64,000 nt of DNA. Source: Acidimicrobiales bacterium. GTDB lineage: Bacteria; Actinomycetota; Acidimicrobiia; Acidimicrobiales; GCA-2861595. The notes beneath the pieces are model-generated. The model was given only the letters and a program-made list of their open reading frames with translations, was not told the origin of the DNA and searched no databases. The position numbers were made by a program, and so were the translations under genes. Positions 1 through 9,867 of this stretch are shown here, piece by piece (within the stretch, counting starts at the first letter, position 1; each line of letters begins with the position of its first letter). The stretch lies in NCBI GenBank assembly GCA_030448025.1, contig JAUJNQ010000004.1, forward strand, positions 53,966 through 117,965, in the 5' to 3' direction.

Positions 1-1
1 G

Positions 2-70
2 GACGAAAAGGTCGAAGCCAAGCCTTCTCCCGCGTCTCCCGCGTCTCCCGCGTCTTCAGAGTCTGCGTAA
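2..70 (+). CDS. C-terminal tail of an unidentified protein (partial, enters from left edge)
   Basis: Open frame from base 2 reads DEKVEAKPSPASPASPASSESA then TAA at 68-70; contains a 9-bp tandem repeat (cccgcgtct). Confidence 0.5.
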   Translation, partial: DEKVEAKPSPASPASPASSESA

Positions 71-87
71 GGCGTAGGTCCGGCCGG

Positions 88-1275
88 GTGAGCACCCGCC
101 TCGGGCGGTGGCGCTCCTCGCAGTCTCAACACTGCGAGCGCTCCCAGTCGGGTCAGAGCTCCGGACGACCGTTCCACCACGACGTGGTGGTAGCACTCCC
201 CGCCTGGCTCACGGCCCGGGTTCTGGTGCTGGCCGCCCTTGCGGCCTCCCACCCGCTGCAGCGCAGGTACAGGCCGCTGGAGTCCTCCGCTCGGCGAGTG
301 AGGGAGGGCCTCCTGGCTTGGGACGGGGACTGGTTCCACGACATCGTGGAGCACGGTTATGCCGCGTTGCCACGCCCGGGCCTGCGCTACTTCCCCTTGT
401 TTCCCATGCTCGGCAAGGGACTGTCGGTCCTGTTGTTCGCCAACGCAGGCCTCTCCCTGATCGTGCTGGCCAACCTGTTCGCCCTCCTGGCCGGAGCCGC
501 GCTCCATCGCCTGGTGCTTCAGGAGCGTGGCGACGAGCGCCTGGCCCGCCGGGCGACCTGGATGCTGGCGTTGGCGCCGCCGTCGTTCGTCCTGGTGATG
601 GGCTACACCGAGTCGTTGGCCATCCTCCTGGCCATCGTCACCTTCCTTGCCCTGCGCCAGAAGCGGTGGGGGTGGGCAGCCGTCGGTGGCTACCTCTCGG
701 GCTTGGCCCGGCCCCTCGGCGTGCTGCTGTCGATCCCGGCCGCAATCGAGTCCCTCCCGCAGCTGCGCCAGGGCCCGGCGCGCCAGCGCCTGGCTGCGCT
801 CGTTCCGGTGGGAGCTCCGGTTGCCGGCTGCCTCACCTACCTGGCGTGGGTCGGTGTGCGTTTCGGCGACCCACTACTGCCCTACAGCTCGCAACAGACG
901 CCGGGGTTCCGGGGTGACTTCGCCAACCCGCTCGTCACCCTGGTCAAGACCGCAGGTGACCTGGTGACGGGCCACTTCGCCACCAAGAACGTGCCCCACC
1001 TGCCCTGGGCCCTGGTGTTGATCGCCCTCGTGGTCCTGGTGTGCCGGCGGTGGCCTCTCTCCTACGGCGCCTTCGCCGTGGTCACCCTGACGGTGGCGCT
1101 CAGCACCGAGCGGCTCGGCTCACTCGAACGCTACGGGTTCGCGTGCTTCCCCGTCGTGTTGGCCGCGACCGCCCTGGCCACGAGCGATCGCATGGAGCGG
1201 GTGGTGCTGGTGGTGTCGGGCGGCCTCATGACCATGTACGCCACCCTCACGTTCCTGGCGCTGTACATCCCTTGA
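88..1275 (+). CDS. Multi-TM PIG-V/GT39-like mannosyltransferase family protein
   Basis: Hydrophobic multi-TM protein with WDGDWFHDIVEHGYA...YFPLFPMLGKGLS motif typical of bacterial PIG-V-like glycosyltransferases; exact start uncertain. Confidence 0.65.
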   Translation: MSTRLGRWRSSQSQHCERSQSGQSSGRPFHHDVVVALPAWLTARVLVLAALAASHPLQRRYRPLESSARRVREGLLAWDGDWFHDIVEHGYAALPRPGLRYFPLFPMLGKGLSVLLFANAGLSLIVLANLFALLAGAALHRLVLQERGDERLARRATWMLALAPPSFVLVMGYTESLAILLAIVTFLALRQKRWGWAAVGGYLSGLARPLGVLLSIPAAIESLPQLRQGPARQRLAALVPVGAPVAGCLTYLAWVGVRFGDPLLPYSSQQTPGFRGDFANPLVTLVKTAGDLVTGHFATKNVPHLPWALVLIALVVLVCRRWPLSYGAFAVVTLTVALSTERLGSLERYGFACFPVVLAATALATSDRMERVVLVVSGGLMTMYATLTFLALYIP

Positions 1276-1313
1276 ACCCGAGGACAACCGCGGTCAGGTC
1301 AGGCCCCCGTTCG

Positions 1314-1868
1314 TCACGACCCGGGCTTGTTCTTCCTGTCTCCGCACCGGAAGGTGCCGTCCACGTCGACGCGCATCTTGTCGCCGTTCTCCCACCCGCG
1401 CAGTGAGATGCGGCCCGACCGCTCCGACGCGTCGATGGTGATGGCCCCGCTCGATCCCTGCTGTTCTCCCCACACGAAGGCGTTGTCGATGTCCTTGAAC
1501 AGCAGGAACAGGCCCTCCCCGTCGAACTTGCCGTTCTCGAGCTCGGCGCCCAGGTCATAGGCGCGGGGCCCGCCGTAGTCGGGCGCGACAAAGTCGAACG
1601 AGGTCAGCTTCCTGCCTCCGACCTCCTTGCCCTCGTCGCTGTCCATGCGGACCTGAAGGTTGTCGCCCCTCTCCACGGGCAGGTAGCAAGTGACCTCCAG
1701 GTCGTCGTCGAGGGTGCCCGCGATGGCGCCCGAGAACTGCAGCGTGGCGTGGCCCCCACCAGGGTCCTCCTTGCCGCCACCGCATGCCGCCAGCGACAGC
1801 AGGCCCCCGGCGAGGACGGCGGCGGCTCGACGCCGCCCGGTCGAGCGCAAGCGCCCGAGCCCCCTCAC
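1314..1868 (-). CDS. Putative lipoprotein of unknown function
   Basis: In-frame GTG at 1868 overlaps the stop of the upstream L,D-transpeptidase (GTGA); lipobox-like LLSLAACGGG. Confidence 0.65.
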   Translation of the reverse strand: MRGLGRLRSTGRRRAAAVLAGGLLSLAACGGGKEDPGGGHATLQFSGAIAGTLDDDLEVTCYLPVERGDNLQVRMDSDEGKEVGGRKLTSFDFVAPDYGGPRAYDLGAELENGKFDGEGLFLLFKDIDNAFVWGEQQGSSGAITIDASERSGRISLRGWENGDKMRVDVDGTFRCGDRKNKPGS

Positions 1869-2674
1869 ACCACGATGACCAGAGTGCCGTCGGGTACCAG
1901 GCCGGGGAAGGCGTTGGCCGACCCCATGGGGATGCGGACGCAGCCATGGGACGCGGGGGTGGGCGGTACCGAAGGGAAGCCGTGGATGGCGATGCCGCCC
2001 TTGAAGTACAAGGGGTTGTACAGCCGGCCGAGGTCGCTCTTGCGCCACCCGGATATGCGTCGCTCGACCCGGAAGGAACCCTTCGGGGTCGTGGCGATCC
2101 CGCACTTGCCCTCGTCGCAGTAGCGCTTGCCGGTACCGGTCGACACGGGGAGGACCTTGTTGAGGCTTCCGTTGGTGTAGAGGAAGAGCACTTGGCGGCC
2201 GAGGTCTATCTCCACCCTCGTGGGCTCACCGTCCGGCCTCATGGGCGGAGGAAGCGTGGCCGAGGCCAGGGCGTTGATCACGGCGGGGTCGGACTTGCCC
2301 GTCCTGGGCAGTCCGCTGAGCTTCTGGAAGGCGATCAGGGCCTGGCGGGTGTTGTCGTCCTCCTTGCCGTCGGGTGTGACGTCGAAGCGCAGGTCGGCCA
2401 GCCGCTGCTCGAGTGCCTGGGGCGTGGCCAGCGACGCCGGGCTCACCGCGGCCAGCGCCGGCTGGTTGCCGGCGGGGGCAGCCGGCGGTCCAGTGGTGGG
2501 CGGGGGCGCGGTCGTGGGCGGCAGCGTGGTCGTGGACCCACCCGAGGCTGCCGCTTCGTCCGAGACGTAGCTCTCCTCCGACGCGCCGAGGAAGGACCCG
2601 CACCCAGTGAGGAGCAGGGTGGTGACCACCGACAGGTTTGCCCATCTCCGCCAGCTGATCGCCGACCTGGTCAC
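1865..2674 (-). CDS. L,D-transpeptidase (YkuD) with peptidoglycan-binding domain
   Basis: Lipobox-like LLLTGCGS; PG-binding-like repeat; catalytic motif SHGCVRI. Confidence 0.9.
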   Translation of the reverse strand: MTRSAISWRRWANLSVVTTLLLTGCGSFLGASEESYVSDEAAASGGSTTTLPPTTAPPPTTGPPAAPAGNQPALAAVSPASLATPQALEQRLADLRFDVTPDGKEDDNTRQALIAFQKLSGLPRTGKSDPAVINALASATLPPPMRPDGEPTRVEIDLGRQVLFLYTNGSLNKVLPVSTGTGKRYCDEGKCGIATTPKGSFRVERRISGWRKSDLGRLYNPLYFKGGIAIHGFPSVPPTPASHGCVRIPMGSANAFPGLVPDGTLVIVV

Positions 2675-2772
2675 CGTACCGCTCCCTTCCCCCGTCCGTG
2701 TGGCCCGGACGTCGACGGCCAGAGACTATCCGCCACCATGGCTTCTGCGACTTCGGGGCGCGGTGAGAGGTT

Positions 2773-3330
2773 TCAGCCTGAGCGCGGCGGCGACAGTGGG
2801 GCCAGACGGCGCCCTAGCCGACCGAGCGGGATGCCGACGACCACGCCGGCCAGCACGTCGGAGGCATGGTGGATGCCCACGTACACGCGACTGGTGGCCA
2901 CCACCACGGCAACGGCGTAGTACAGCGGCCACAATGGGTCGTCCTCGGCCAGGAGCCCGGCACCGACGAAGGCCGAGGTGGCGTGACCGCTCGGAAAGGA
3001 ACTGGTCCGAGGCTGGCGCAGGGGCAACGGTCGGCTGGTCTCCGAGGTGGGACGGCTGCGCCGGAAGAGCGATTTGATCCCCAGGTTCACCAGGGCCGAC
3101 TCGATCCCCATCCCCGCCCCGAGGCGCATGGCCGCCCTCCAGTGGTGGTCGGCCCGAAGCCCCCGCAACGCTCCGAGGATCAACCAGATCAAGCTGTGGT
3201 CGCCCAGCGCCGAGGCCCCGTAGAAGGTCCGGTCCACCACCGGGTTGCCTCGCCATCCCTCGAGGACGCTCTCGACGGCGTCGTCGAAGCGGCCGACGAG
3301 CCGCTTCGCCCGGCGAGCGAGGTCTGTCAT
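2773..3330 (-). CDS. PAP2-family phosphatase
   Basis: KSLFRRSRP...SSFPSGHATSAF...SRVYVGIHHASDVLAG phosphatase signature. Confidence 0.9.
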   Translation of the reverse strand: MTDLARRAKRLVGRFDDAVESVLEGWRGNPVVDRTFYGASALGDHSLIWLILGALRGLRADHHWRAAMRLGAGMGIESALVNLGIKSLFRRSRPTSETSRPLPLRQPRTSSFPSGHATSAFVGAGLLAEDDPLWPLYYAVAVVVATSRVYVGIHHASDVLAGVVVGIPLGRLGRRLAPLSPPRSG

Positions 3331-3352
3331 GTCGTCCGTGGCCCTGGCCCGG

Positions 3353-4186
3353 TCAGAGGACCGGCTGGGCGGTGCCCGTGGCAACCGCAGTGCTCGTGGC
3401 AACCGCAGTGCTCGGGTCGCCGCCGAAGGCGGGACAGAATGCCCGGAAGGCGCACCAGTCGCACAGGCGGGAGGGTCGGGGCCGGAAGTCTTCGCTGGCG
3501 CAGGCCCGCTCCACGGCGGTCCACACGGCCGAGGCTCGGCCCTCGAGTCCACGGATCGATTGGGGCGTAGGGACGCTCACGATGGCCAGGGGCTCACCCA
3601 GATGCAGCAGTTGGACCCGCGCCGGCCGGTGCCCCAGCGCCCGCTGGCAGAGGAAGGCATAGAACTGGACGCCGCCCATGCGGCTGTTCTCGAAGGGGAT
3701 GCCGGGCGCTCTCCCCGTCTTGTAGTCGGTGACCACCAGCTCACCGTCGGGATCGAGCTCGAGACGGTCGATGACGCCCCGCAGGCGCATGTCGCCGAGC
3801 TTGGCTTCGAGCATGAGCTCGATGCCCACGGCGCGGACCTGGTTCGGGTCCTCGAGCTCGAAGTAGTTGGTCACCAGGCGGGCAGCGTCGGCGCGGAACT
3901 CAGCCTCGCCGTCCTCGTCGAGATCAAGACCGGCGAGCTCGGGATGGGAGCGGAGGTCGCTCCATGCCAGGTCGAGCTGGTCCATGGCGGCTCCGGGGGT
4001 CCTCTGACCGGCGGGGACCTGGGAGAACAGGCGCTCGAGGGCCCGGTGCACCAGCGTGCCCTTCGACGCCGGTGGCGAAGGAGGCTCGGGGAGGTGGTCG
4101 ATGACCGAGTAGCGGAAGGCCAGGGCGCAGTCCTTGAACGAAGCGACCTTGGAAGGTGAGAGGGACCTCGGTAGCGGCAGGCTCAT
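3353..4186 (-). CDS. PD-(D/E)XK nuclease, RecB-family exonuclease-like
   Basis: LSPSKVASFKDCALAFRYS..., GTLVHRALE, GELVVTDYKTGR, C-terminal CDWCAFRAFCPA Cys cluster. Confidence 0.85.
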   Translation of the reverse strand: MSLPLPRSLSPSKVASFKDCALAFRYSVIDHLPEPPSPPASKGTLVHRALERLFSQVPAGQRTPGAAMDQLDLAWSDLRSHPELAGLDLDEDGEAEFRADAARLVTNYFELEDPNQVRAVGIELMLEAKLGDMRLRGVIDRLELDPDGELVVTDYKTGRAPGIPFENSRMGGVQFYAFLCQRALGHRPARVQLLHLGEPLAIVSVPTPQSIRGLEGRASAVWTAVERACASEDFRPRPSRLCDWCAFRAFCPAFGGDPSTAVATSTAVATGTAQPVL

Positions 4187-4276
4187 GGCTGCACTCCCTC
4201 GGAGCATGGCTGAATCACCAGACCAAGGGTAGAGCCGGCCTGTGACATTGGCGTGGACCCCGGTTGCGAACCAGGG

Positions 4277-4942
4277 TCAGCGGGGTGCGGCCCCCGAGTC
4301 CACCAGCCAGACCACCCGATCGGCCCGCACCCGAGCGGCGGGCAGGTCCTCGCCGTCGGCGATGCGCTGCATGGCGGGCTGCCTGTCCTCCCCGCACACG
4401 GTGAAGATCACGAGGCGACCACGGGCGATCCCGGAGTAGGTGAGGGTCATGCGGAGGAGAGGATTGTTGCCGGTCGGATCCTCGTTCATGACCACCAAGC
4501 GCCCGGGATCGGCGTCGAGAGCGGGCGAGCCGGGGAAGAGCGACGCGGTGTGCCCGTCGGGCCCGAGGCCGAGGTGGACCACGTCGAAGCGGCCCACCTC
4601 CCCAACCCGCAGCTGGTAGGGGTCGGCGCCCTCCTCACAGCGCATGGGATGCACCGAGTTGGCCGCTCCGACCTGCTCGAGCAGTGCTTCCCTCACGAGG
4701 CGCTGGTTGGACTGGGGATCGTCGGGCGGCACGCAGCGCTCGTCGCCCCAGTACACGTCCACCAGCCACCAGTCGATGCGGTCACCGGCGGCGGCGGCCA
4801 GTCGCTGGTAGCACCGGCGGGCCGTCTCCCCACCTGACAGTGCAAGGGAGAACCCCTCGTCCGGGCGCTCCCGGAAGGCCTGGACCACCCGTTCGGCGAA
4901 GGCGCCGGGAACGTCGTCCACGACGAGAAGCTCCCCGATCAT
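4277..4942 (-). CDS. pgl: 6-phosphogluconolactonase
   Basis: LALSGGETARRCYQ, WGDERCVPPDDPQSN, LGLGPDGHTASLFPGSPAL motifs; next to opcA/zwf. Confidence 0.93.
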   Translation of the reverse strand: MIGELLVVDDVPGAFAERVVQAFRERPDEGFSLALSGGETARRCYQRLAAAAGDRIDWWLVDVYWGDERCVPPDDPQSNQRLVREALLEQVGAANSVHPMRCEEGADPYQLRVGEVGRFDVVHLGLGPDGHTASLFPGSPALDADPGRLVVMNEDPTGNNPLLRMTLTYSGIARGRLVIFTVCGEDRQPAMQRIADGEDLPAARVRADRVVWLVDSGAAPR

Positions 4943-4958
4943 GGCCTGCCCGCTCTCA

Positions 4959-5942
4959 TCACGAAACGAAGGATATGGCGTACCGGAGCGTCGGCCCATA
5001 GGAGGGGTGCGGTTCGAGGCGGGACAGGGCCTTGCCGAGTGACCAGGGCAGGGAATCGACTTGGAGGACCATGCGATCCTCGTAGGGCGCCAGGCCGGGA
5101 ACCTCCGCCTTCGAGCGCACGAGGCGCTCCCCGGCCACACGGTCCACCGTGAAGGTCCCGGTGACCCCCTCGTGCTCACAGATCAGGCGAACCACGAGGT
5201 GGCGGGCGTCCGAGAGGGTGAAGGTGGCCGCAGGCAGGCCGAGCCGGGAAGAGAGCCATCCGGCCATCAGCTGTCGGGGACCGGCCTTGCCGTTGATGGT
5301 CACCGCCCGCACCCCGTCGAGGAAGGGCCGGAAGGACTTGACCTCGAAGAGGTTGCCCAGCAGCTCGCGCCACGGTTGGAGCCGGATCCACGACAGGTCC
5401 ATGACGTGGTGGCTCTGGGCCAGCGCCGTGATGCGGGCCATCGACGCGTCGTCGGGCGCATCCTTGGTGTCGACGATGACGAAGCCGGCCGCGGCCAGCA
5501 CCGGGTCGGACGGCCGGGGGAGTCGAGTGAGGAACCACACCGCAACGGGGACGTCGGGAAGCGTGAGCGGCTCCACGAGGGAGTACAGATGATCGCCTAG
5601 CGGGCCCCACACGCGCAGGCGAACGTCCTCCGACCACACGGCATGGCCACCGGCCTCGGCTCCGTGCAGGCTGACCTCGGCGTCGAGCCTCGGGTTCGCC
5701 CTCTCGTCGTCACGAATGAGCACGATGGTCCGACCGGGGTGGCCGGTTTCCAGCCGGTGCATGGCCGAGCAGGCCCGCTCGGCTTCGTCGTCATCGCCCG
5801 CCACCATGACCAGGTTGACCACGCTCGTGCGGGTGGCGGCCCGGGGCTCCCGCCGTCGCAGCTCGCCGAGGGCATCCAGGATCTGGCCCACCCCGACCCC
5901 CTCGCCTCGCCACGAGCCAAGCTCCGACGGGCCGGCGGCCAC
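4959..5942 (-). CDS. opcA: Glucose-6-phosphate dehydrogenase assembly protein OpcA
   Basis: Family-typical sequence (RTSVVNLVMVAGDDDEAERA...DLSWIRLQPWRELLGNLFE); between zwf and pgl; GTG start at 5942. Confidence 0.9.
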   Translation of the reverse strand: MAAGPSELGSWRGEGVGVGQILDALGELRRREPRAATRTSVVNLVMVAGDDDEAERACSAMHRLETGHPGRTIVLIRDDERANPRLDAEVSLHGAEAGGHAVWSEDVRLRVWGPLGDHLYSLVEPLTLPDVPVAVWFLTRLPRPSDPVLAAAGFVIVDTKDAPDDASMARITALAQSHHVMDLSWIRLQPWRELLGNLFEVKSFRPFLDGVRAVTINGKAGPRQLMAGWLSSRLGLPAATFTLSDARHLVVRLICEHEGVTGTFTVDRVAGERLVRSKAEVPGLAPYEDRMVLQVDSLPWSLGKALSRLEPHPSYGPTLRYAISFVS

Positions 5943-5971
5943 GGGCTCTAGGGCCTGGGCCCCCGCGGGCC

Positions 5972-7486
5972 CTAGGGGCTGCGCCACTCGTGCCCGTCCT
6001 GCTCGAGGAGGCGGTCGGCCTCCTCGGGCCCCCACGTTCCGGCCAGGTGGCCGGCCAGCGGCGGGCGGCCCTCCTCGCCCCAGACCTTCAGGATGGGGTC
6101 GACGATGCGCCACGACTGCTCCACCTCGTCGGATCGGATGAACAGGGTGGGGTCGCCGAGCATGGCGTCGAGGAGGAGCCGCTCGTAGGCGTCGGCCGCC
6201 TCCTCCAGGAAGGCGGCCTCGTAGGAGAAGTCCATGGAGACAGTACGCACCCGAAGGACCTGTCCCGGGACCTTGGCGCCAAAGCGCAGCGTTATGCCCT
6301 CGTCGGGTTGGATCCGCAGCACGAGGGCGTTGGAACCGAGCCCCCGCGTCTGGTCCGCTCCGAAGGGCAGGTGCGGAGCCCGGTGGAACTCCATGGCCAC
6401 CTCGGTCATCCGCTTCGGGAGCCGCTTTCCGGTGCGGACGTAGAAGGGCACGCCCGCCCACCTCCAGTTGTCGATGCGGAGGCGCATGGCCACGTAGGTC
6501 TCCGTGCGGCTGTCCGGGGATACGCCCGGCTCCTCGGTGTAAGCCGGTACCTCCTCACCTTCCACCCAACCCCGCACGTACTGGGCGGCGACGACGTTGT
6601 GGGCGACCTCCTCGGGGCTCAGGATGTCGACGGCTCGCAGGGCCTTGACCTTCTCGTCCCGGATGCCGCGGGCGTCCACGGTGGCCGGTGGCTCCATGGC
6701 CGTGAGGGCCAGCACCTGCAGTACGTGGTTCTGCACGATGTCGCGCAACGCCCCAGCGCCCTCGTAGAAGCCACCGCGGGTACCGACGCCGAGGGACTCG
6801 GACACGGTGATCTGCACGTGGCTGACATAGCGACGGTTCCAGATGGGCTCGAAGATGGAGTTGGCGAATCGCAGGGCCAAGACGTTCTGGACCGTCTCCT
6901 TCCCGAGGTAGTGGTCGATGCGGTACACCTGCTCCTCGGCGAAGCCCTCCCGGATCGCGGCGTCCAGGCGGGCGGCGCTCTCAAGGTCCCGGCCGTAGGG
7001 CTTCTCCACGACGATCCGCACGAAGGCGTCCTCGGACAGCGGGCGGGGCAGACCCAGGTCGGCGAGGTAGTGGGCCACGGGGGCGAAGACCTCGGGGACG
7101 GTGGCCAGGTAGTACAGGCGGTTGCCGGCTGTTCCCCGCTCTGCGTCGACGGCGTCGAGCACCCGGCCAAGCTCCCGGTAGGTGGCCGGGTCGTCGTAGC
7201 CGCCGGAGACGTAGCGGAATCCGCTCGCCAGGTCCTGCCAGGCCGCGCTCGGCTTCTCCACGGCGTCCAAGGCGACCTGACGAAAGGATCCGTCGCTCAT
7301 CTGCGTGCGGGCCACGCCCACCAGCACGAAGGCGGAGGACAGCAGGCGGTTGGCGGCCAGAGCCTCGAGGGCGGGCATCAGCTTGCGCTTGGTGAGGTCG
7401 CCCGAGGCGCCGAAGACCACCAGCACGCACGGCGGCGCCCGGCGTTCGCTGTCGAGGTCCTGGAAGAGGGGGTTCGGTTCGGTCAT
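5972..7486 (-). CDS. zwf: Glucose-6-phosphate dehydrogenase
   Basis: VVFGASGDLTKRKLMPAL, EKPYGRDLESA, RIDHYLGKETVQN motifs. Confidence 0.97.
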   Translation of the reverse strand: MTEPNPLFQDLDSERRAPPCVLVVFGASGDLTKRKLMPALEALAANRLLSSAFVLVGVARTQMSDGSFRQVALDAVEKPSAAWQDLASGFRYVSGGYDDPATYRELGRVLDAVDAERGTAGNRLYYLATVPEVFAPVAHYLADLGLPRPLSEDAFVRIVVEKPYGRDLESAARLDAAIREGFAEEQVYRIDHYLGKETVQNVLALRFANSIFEPIWNRRYVSHVQITVSESLGVGTRGGFYEGAGALRDIVQNHVLQVLALTAMEPPATVDARGIRDEKVKALRAVDILSPEEVAHNVVAAQYVRGWVEGEEVPAYTEEPGVSPDSRTETYVAMRLRIDNWRWAGVPFYVRTGKRLPKRMTEVAMEFHRAPHLPFGADQTRGLGSNALVLRIQPDEGITLRFGAKVPGQVLRVRTVSMDFSYEAAFLEEAADAYERLLLDAMLGDPTLFIRSDEVEQSWRIVDPILKVWGEEGRPPLAGHLAGTWGPEEADRLLEQDGHEWRSP

Positions 7487-7511
7487 GGGAGTGGTGGTCG
7501 GGAGGGGTGCT

Positions 7512-8459
7512 TCAGGAGCCGGCGTCGGAGGGCCCGTCATCCGGGGCTGGTTCGCCGGGTGTCGCGGTGTGCAGGCGGTGGCCCCCGAACTGGTTGCGGA
7601 GGGCGGCGATGATCCGCGCCGCGAAGCGCTCGTCGTCCCGGGACGAGAAACGCTCGAACAGCGAGGCCGTGATCACCGGGGCGGGGACAGCGCGGTTCAC
7701 CGCCTCCTCCACAGTCCAGCGTCCCTCGCCGGAGTCCTCCACGAACCCCCGGACCGAGGCGAACTCCTCCGGCTTGCCCAGGGCCGCCTCGGCCAGCTCG
7801 AGCAGCCAGGAACGCACCACGGACCCGTGGTTCCAGAGGGCTGCGAGCTGGTGCAGGTCGAGGTCGAGCTCCGTGGCCGCCTCCAGCAGGGCGAAGCCCT
7901 CGGCGTATGCCTGCAGGAGCCCGTACTCGATGCCGTTGTGCACCATCTTGGTGTAGTGGCCTGCGCCTGCGGGGCCCACATGGGCGTAGCCGTCCGCCGT
8001 GGCCAGGTCGACGAACGCCGGCTCGAGCCGGCGTACCGCCTCCTCCTCGCCGCCCACCATGAGGCAGTAGCCGTCCCTCTCGCCCCACACACCGCCTGAC
8101 ACGCCGGCGTCGATGAAACCGATGCCCTGCTGGGCGAAGTCCTCCCACACTTGCTGGGAGTCGTGGTAGTTGGAGTTCCCCCCGTCGACCACGGTGTCGC
8201 CCGACTCGAGGACGGCGGCCAGCTTGGCCAGCGTGGTGCGGGTCGCCTCGCCGGATGGCACCATCACCCAGACCGCACGGGGTGGCTCCAACTTGGCCAC
8301 CAGGTCCTCCAGGCCGGTGGCGGGCGTGGCGCCGCCCTCGGCCTCGGTCTGGGCCCGCGCCGGGTCGACGTCGTAGACGACCACGTCGTGACCTTTGGCG
8401 ACCAGCCGGCGGGCCATGCTGGCGCCCATGCGGCCCAGCCCGACCATGGCGAGCTGCAT
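7512..8459 (-). CDS. gnd: 6-phosphogluconate dehydrogenase (decarboxylating)
   Basis: MQLAMVGLGRMGASMARRL, VDGGNSNYHDS, FIDAGVSGGVWG. Confidence 0.95.
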   Translation of the reverse strand: MQLAMVGLGRMGASMARRLVAKGHDVVVYDVDPARAQTEAEGGATPATGLEDLVAKLEPPRAVWVMVPSGEATRTTLAKLAAVLESGDTVVDGGNSNYHDSQQVWEDFAQQGIGFIDAGVSGGVWGERDGYCLMVGGEEEAVRRLEPAFVDLATADGYAHVGPAGAGHYTKMVHNGIEYGLLQAYAEGFALLEAATELDLDLHQLAALWNHGSVVRSWLLELAEAALGKPEEFASVRGFVEDSGEGRWTVEEAVNRAVPAPVITASLFERFSSRDDERFAARIIAALRNQFGGHRLHTATPGEPAPDDGPSDAGS

Positions 8460-8504
8460 CAGCGCGCCTGCAGCACTAGCGCAGGCCAGTCCCGACGGGG
8501 TGCA

Positions 8505-9860
8505 CTAGCGGAGCTCCTCGATGTCGTCGACGCATACCCGCATCACCCGACGCTCGTGATCGTGGAGGGTCCGGTAGTCGCCCAGGGCCTGGGCCGCCAC
8601 CATGGTGTTGAAGTCGTACCTGAACCAGGGGATGGGAATGGACGGTGCCGGCGTCCGGGGCACGACCTGCACGGCCAGCACGGTGTTCGGCCCCCCCTTG
8701 TGGAGCTGACCCGTGGAATGGAGGAACCGGGGACCGTACCCGACGGTGACCGCCATTCCCCCCAGCTTGTCGCGGAGCGACCGGCGGACTCGCTCGAGGG
8801 CGTCGTCCTGGCCGTAGGGGAGGTAGGCCTGGATGGACACATAGTCACCGGGACGAGACCGCTCGCCGAGCCACTCGCTGACGGTGGACGGGTCGTGGCT
8901 CACCACGTCGTCCAGGGGAAGGTCGTTCAGGACCTTGGCCACGTTGGCCTTGGTCTCGGCCACGTCGGGCTGGTCGAACGGGTCGATGCCGAGCACATGG
9001 CCGGTGCTGGCCGTGGCCAGCTCCCAGCGGAGGAACTCGGCACCGAGCTCTGTGGGATCGCCGACGTCGAGGGTGATCATATGACGGTCGGGGCCGTCCT
9101 CGCGCTCCGTTGTCGGTACCGGGACACAACCCTTGCCCTGCTTGCCGGTGGATTCGGCGATGAGCTGCTCCACCCACAGCCCGAAGGCCGAGTAGCGCTC
9201 GGGGACGACCACGGTCACCTTGTCCCGCCCCTCCAGCGCCGCTTCACCCATCTTCACGCCGAGCTCCACCGCTTCTTCCCGGTCGGCGCCGATGGCCGAA
9301 TCGCACAGCGCACCCACGTCCAGGCCGCACAGCGCGGCCGGAACCAACCCGAAGTAGGAGAGGACCGAGTAGCGGCCGCCTATGTCGGCGGGGTTGAGGA
9401 ACAGGCGGTTGAAGCCCGCCTCCTCGGCCAGCTCGGCCAGAGCGGTGTCGGGATCGGTGATGGCGGCATACCGGCCGGCGTCGGGCACGCGCTGCCAGCA
9501 GTAGGACAGCAGGGCCTTGACCTCGAAGGTGGTCCCCGACTTGGAGGACACGAGGAAGAAGGCGTCGTCCAGGTCCAGCGAGGCCACCGTCCGGGGCTCG
9601 GTGGTGTCGAGCACCACCAGCCGGTCGGTACCCGCTGCCGCCCGGAGAACCTCGGGACCGAGAGAGGATCCCCCCATGCCGAGGAGCACGATGGTCGAGG
9701 CGTCGATGGTGGAGGCCCAGTGGTGAAGGTCGTCGGCCTCGGCCCGCATGCGCTTGGGGACCTCCAGCCAGCCGAGCCGGGACGGCGCCACGTTGCCTTC
9801 GGGCCAGAGGCCGGCATCGGCCGCAAGGAGCCGCTCCAGCAGGGAATCGCTTTGGCTCAC
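8505..9860 (-). CDS. pgi: Glucose-6-phosphate isomerase
   Basis: VLLGMGGSSLGPEVLR, FFLVSSKSGTTFE, GGRYSVLSYFGLVPA; start assigned to GTG at 9860 inside the longer open frame. Confidence 0.9.
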   Translation of the reverse strand: MSQSDSLLERLLAADAGLWPEGNVAPSRLGWLEVPKRMRAEADDLHHWASTIDASTIVLLGMGGSSLGPEVLRAAAGTDRLVVLDTTEPRTVASLDLDDAFFLVSSKSGTTFEVKALLSYCWQRVPDAGRYAAITDPDTALAELAEEAGFNRLFLNPADIGGRYSVLSYFGLVPAALCGLDVGALCDSAIGADREEAVELGVKMGEAALEGRDKVTVVVPERYSAFGLWVEQLIAESTGKQGKGCVPVPTTEREDGPDRHMITLDVGDPTELGAEFLRWELATASTGHVLGIDPFDQPDVAETKANVAKVLNDLPLDDVVSHDPSTVSEWLGERSRPGDYVSIQAYLPYGQDDALERVRRSLRDKLGGMAVTVGYGPRFLHSTGQLHKGGPNTVLAVQVVPRTPAPSIPIPWFRYDFNTMVAAQALGDYRTLHDHERRVMRVCVDDIEELR

Positions 9861-9867
9861 GCCACGC

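Noticed and set aside
5990-7612. 540-aa plus-strand ORF
   Set aside because: Antisense shadow of zwf.
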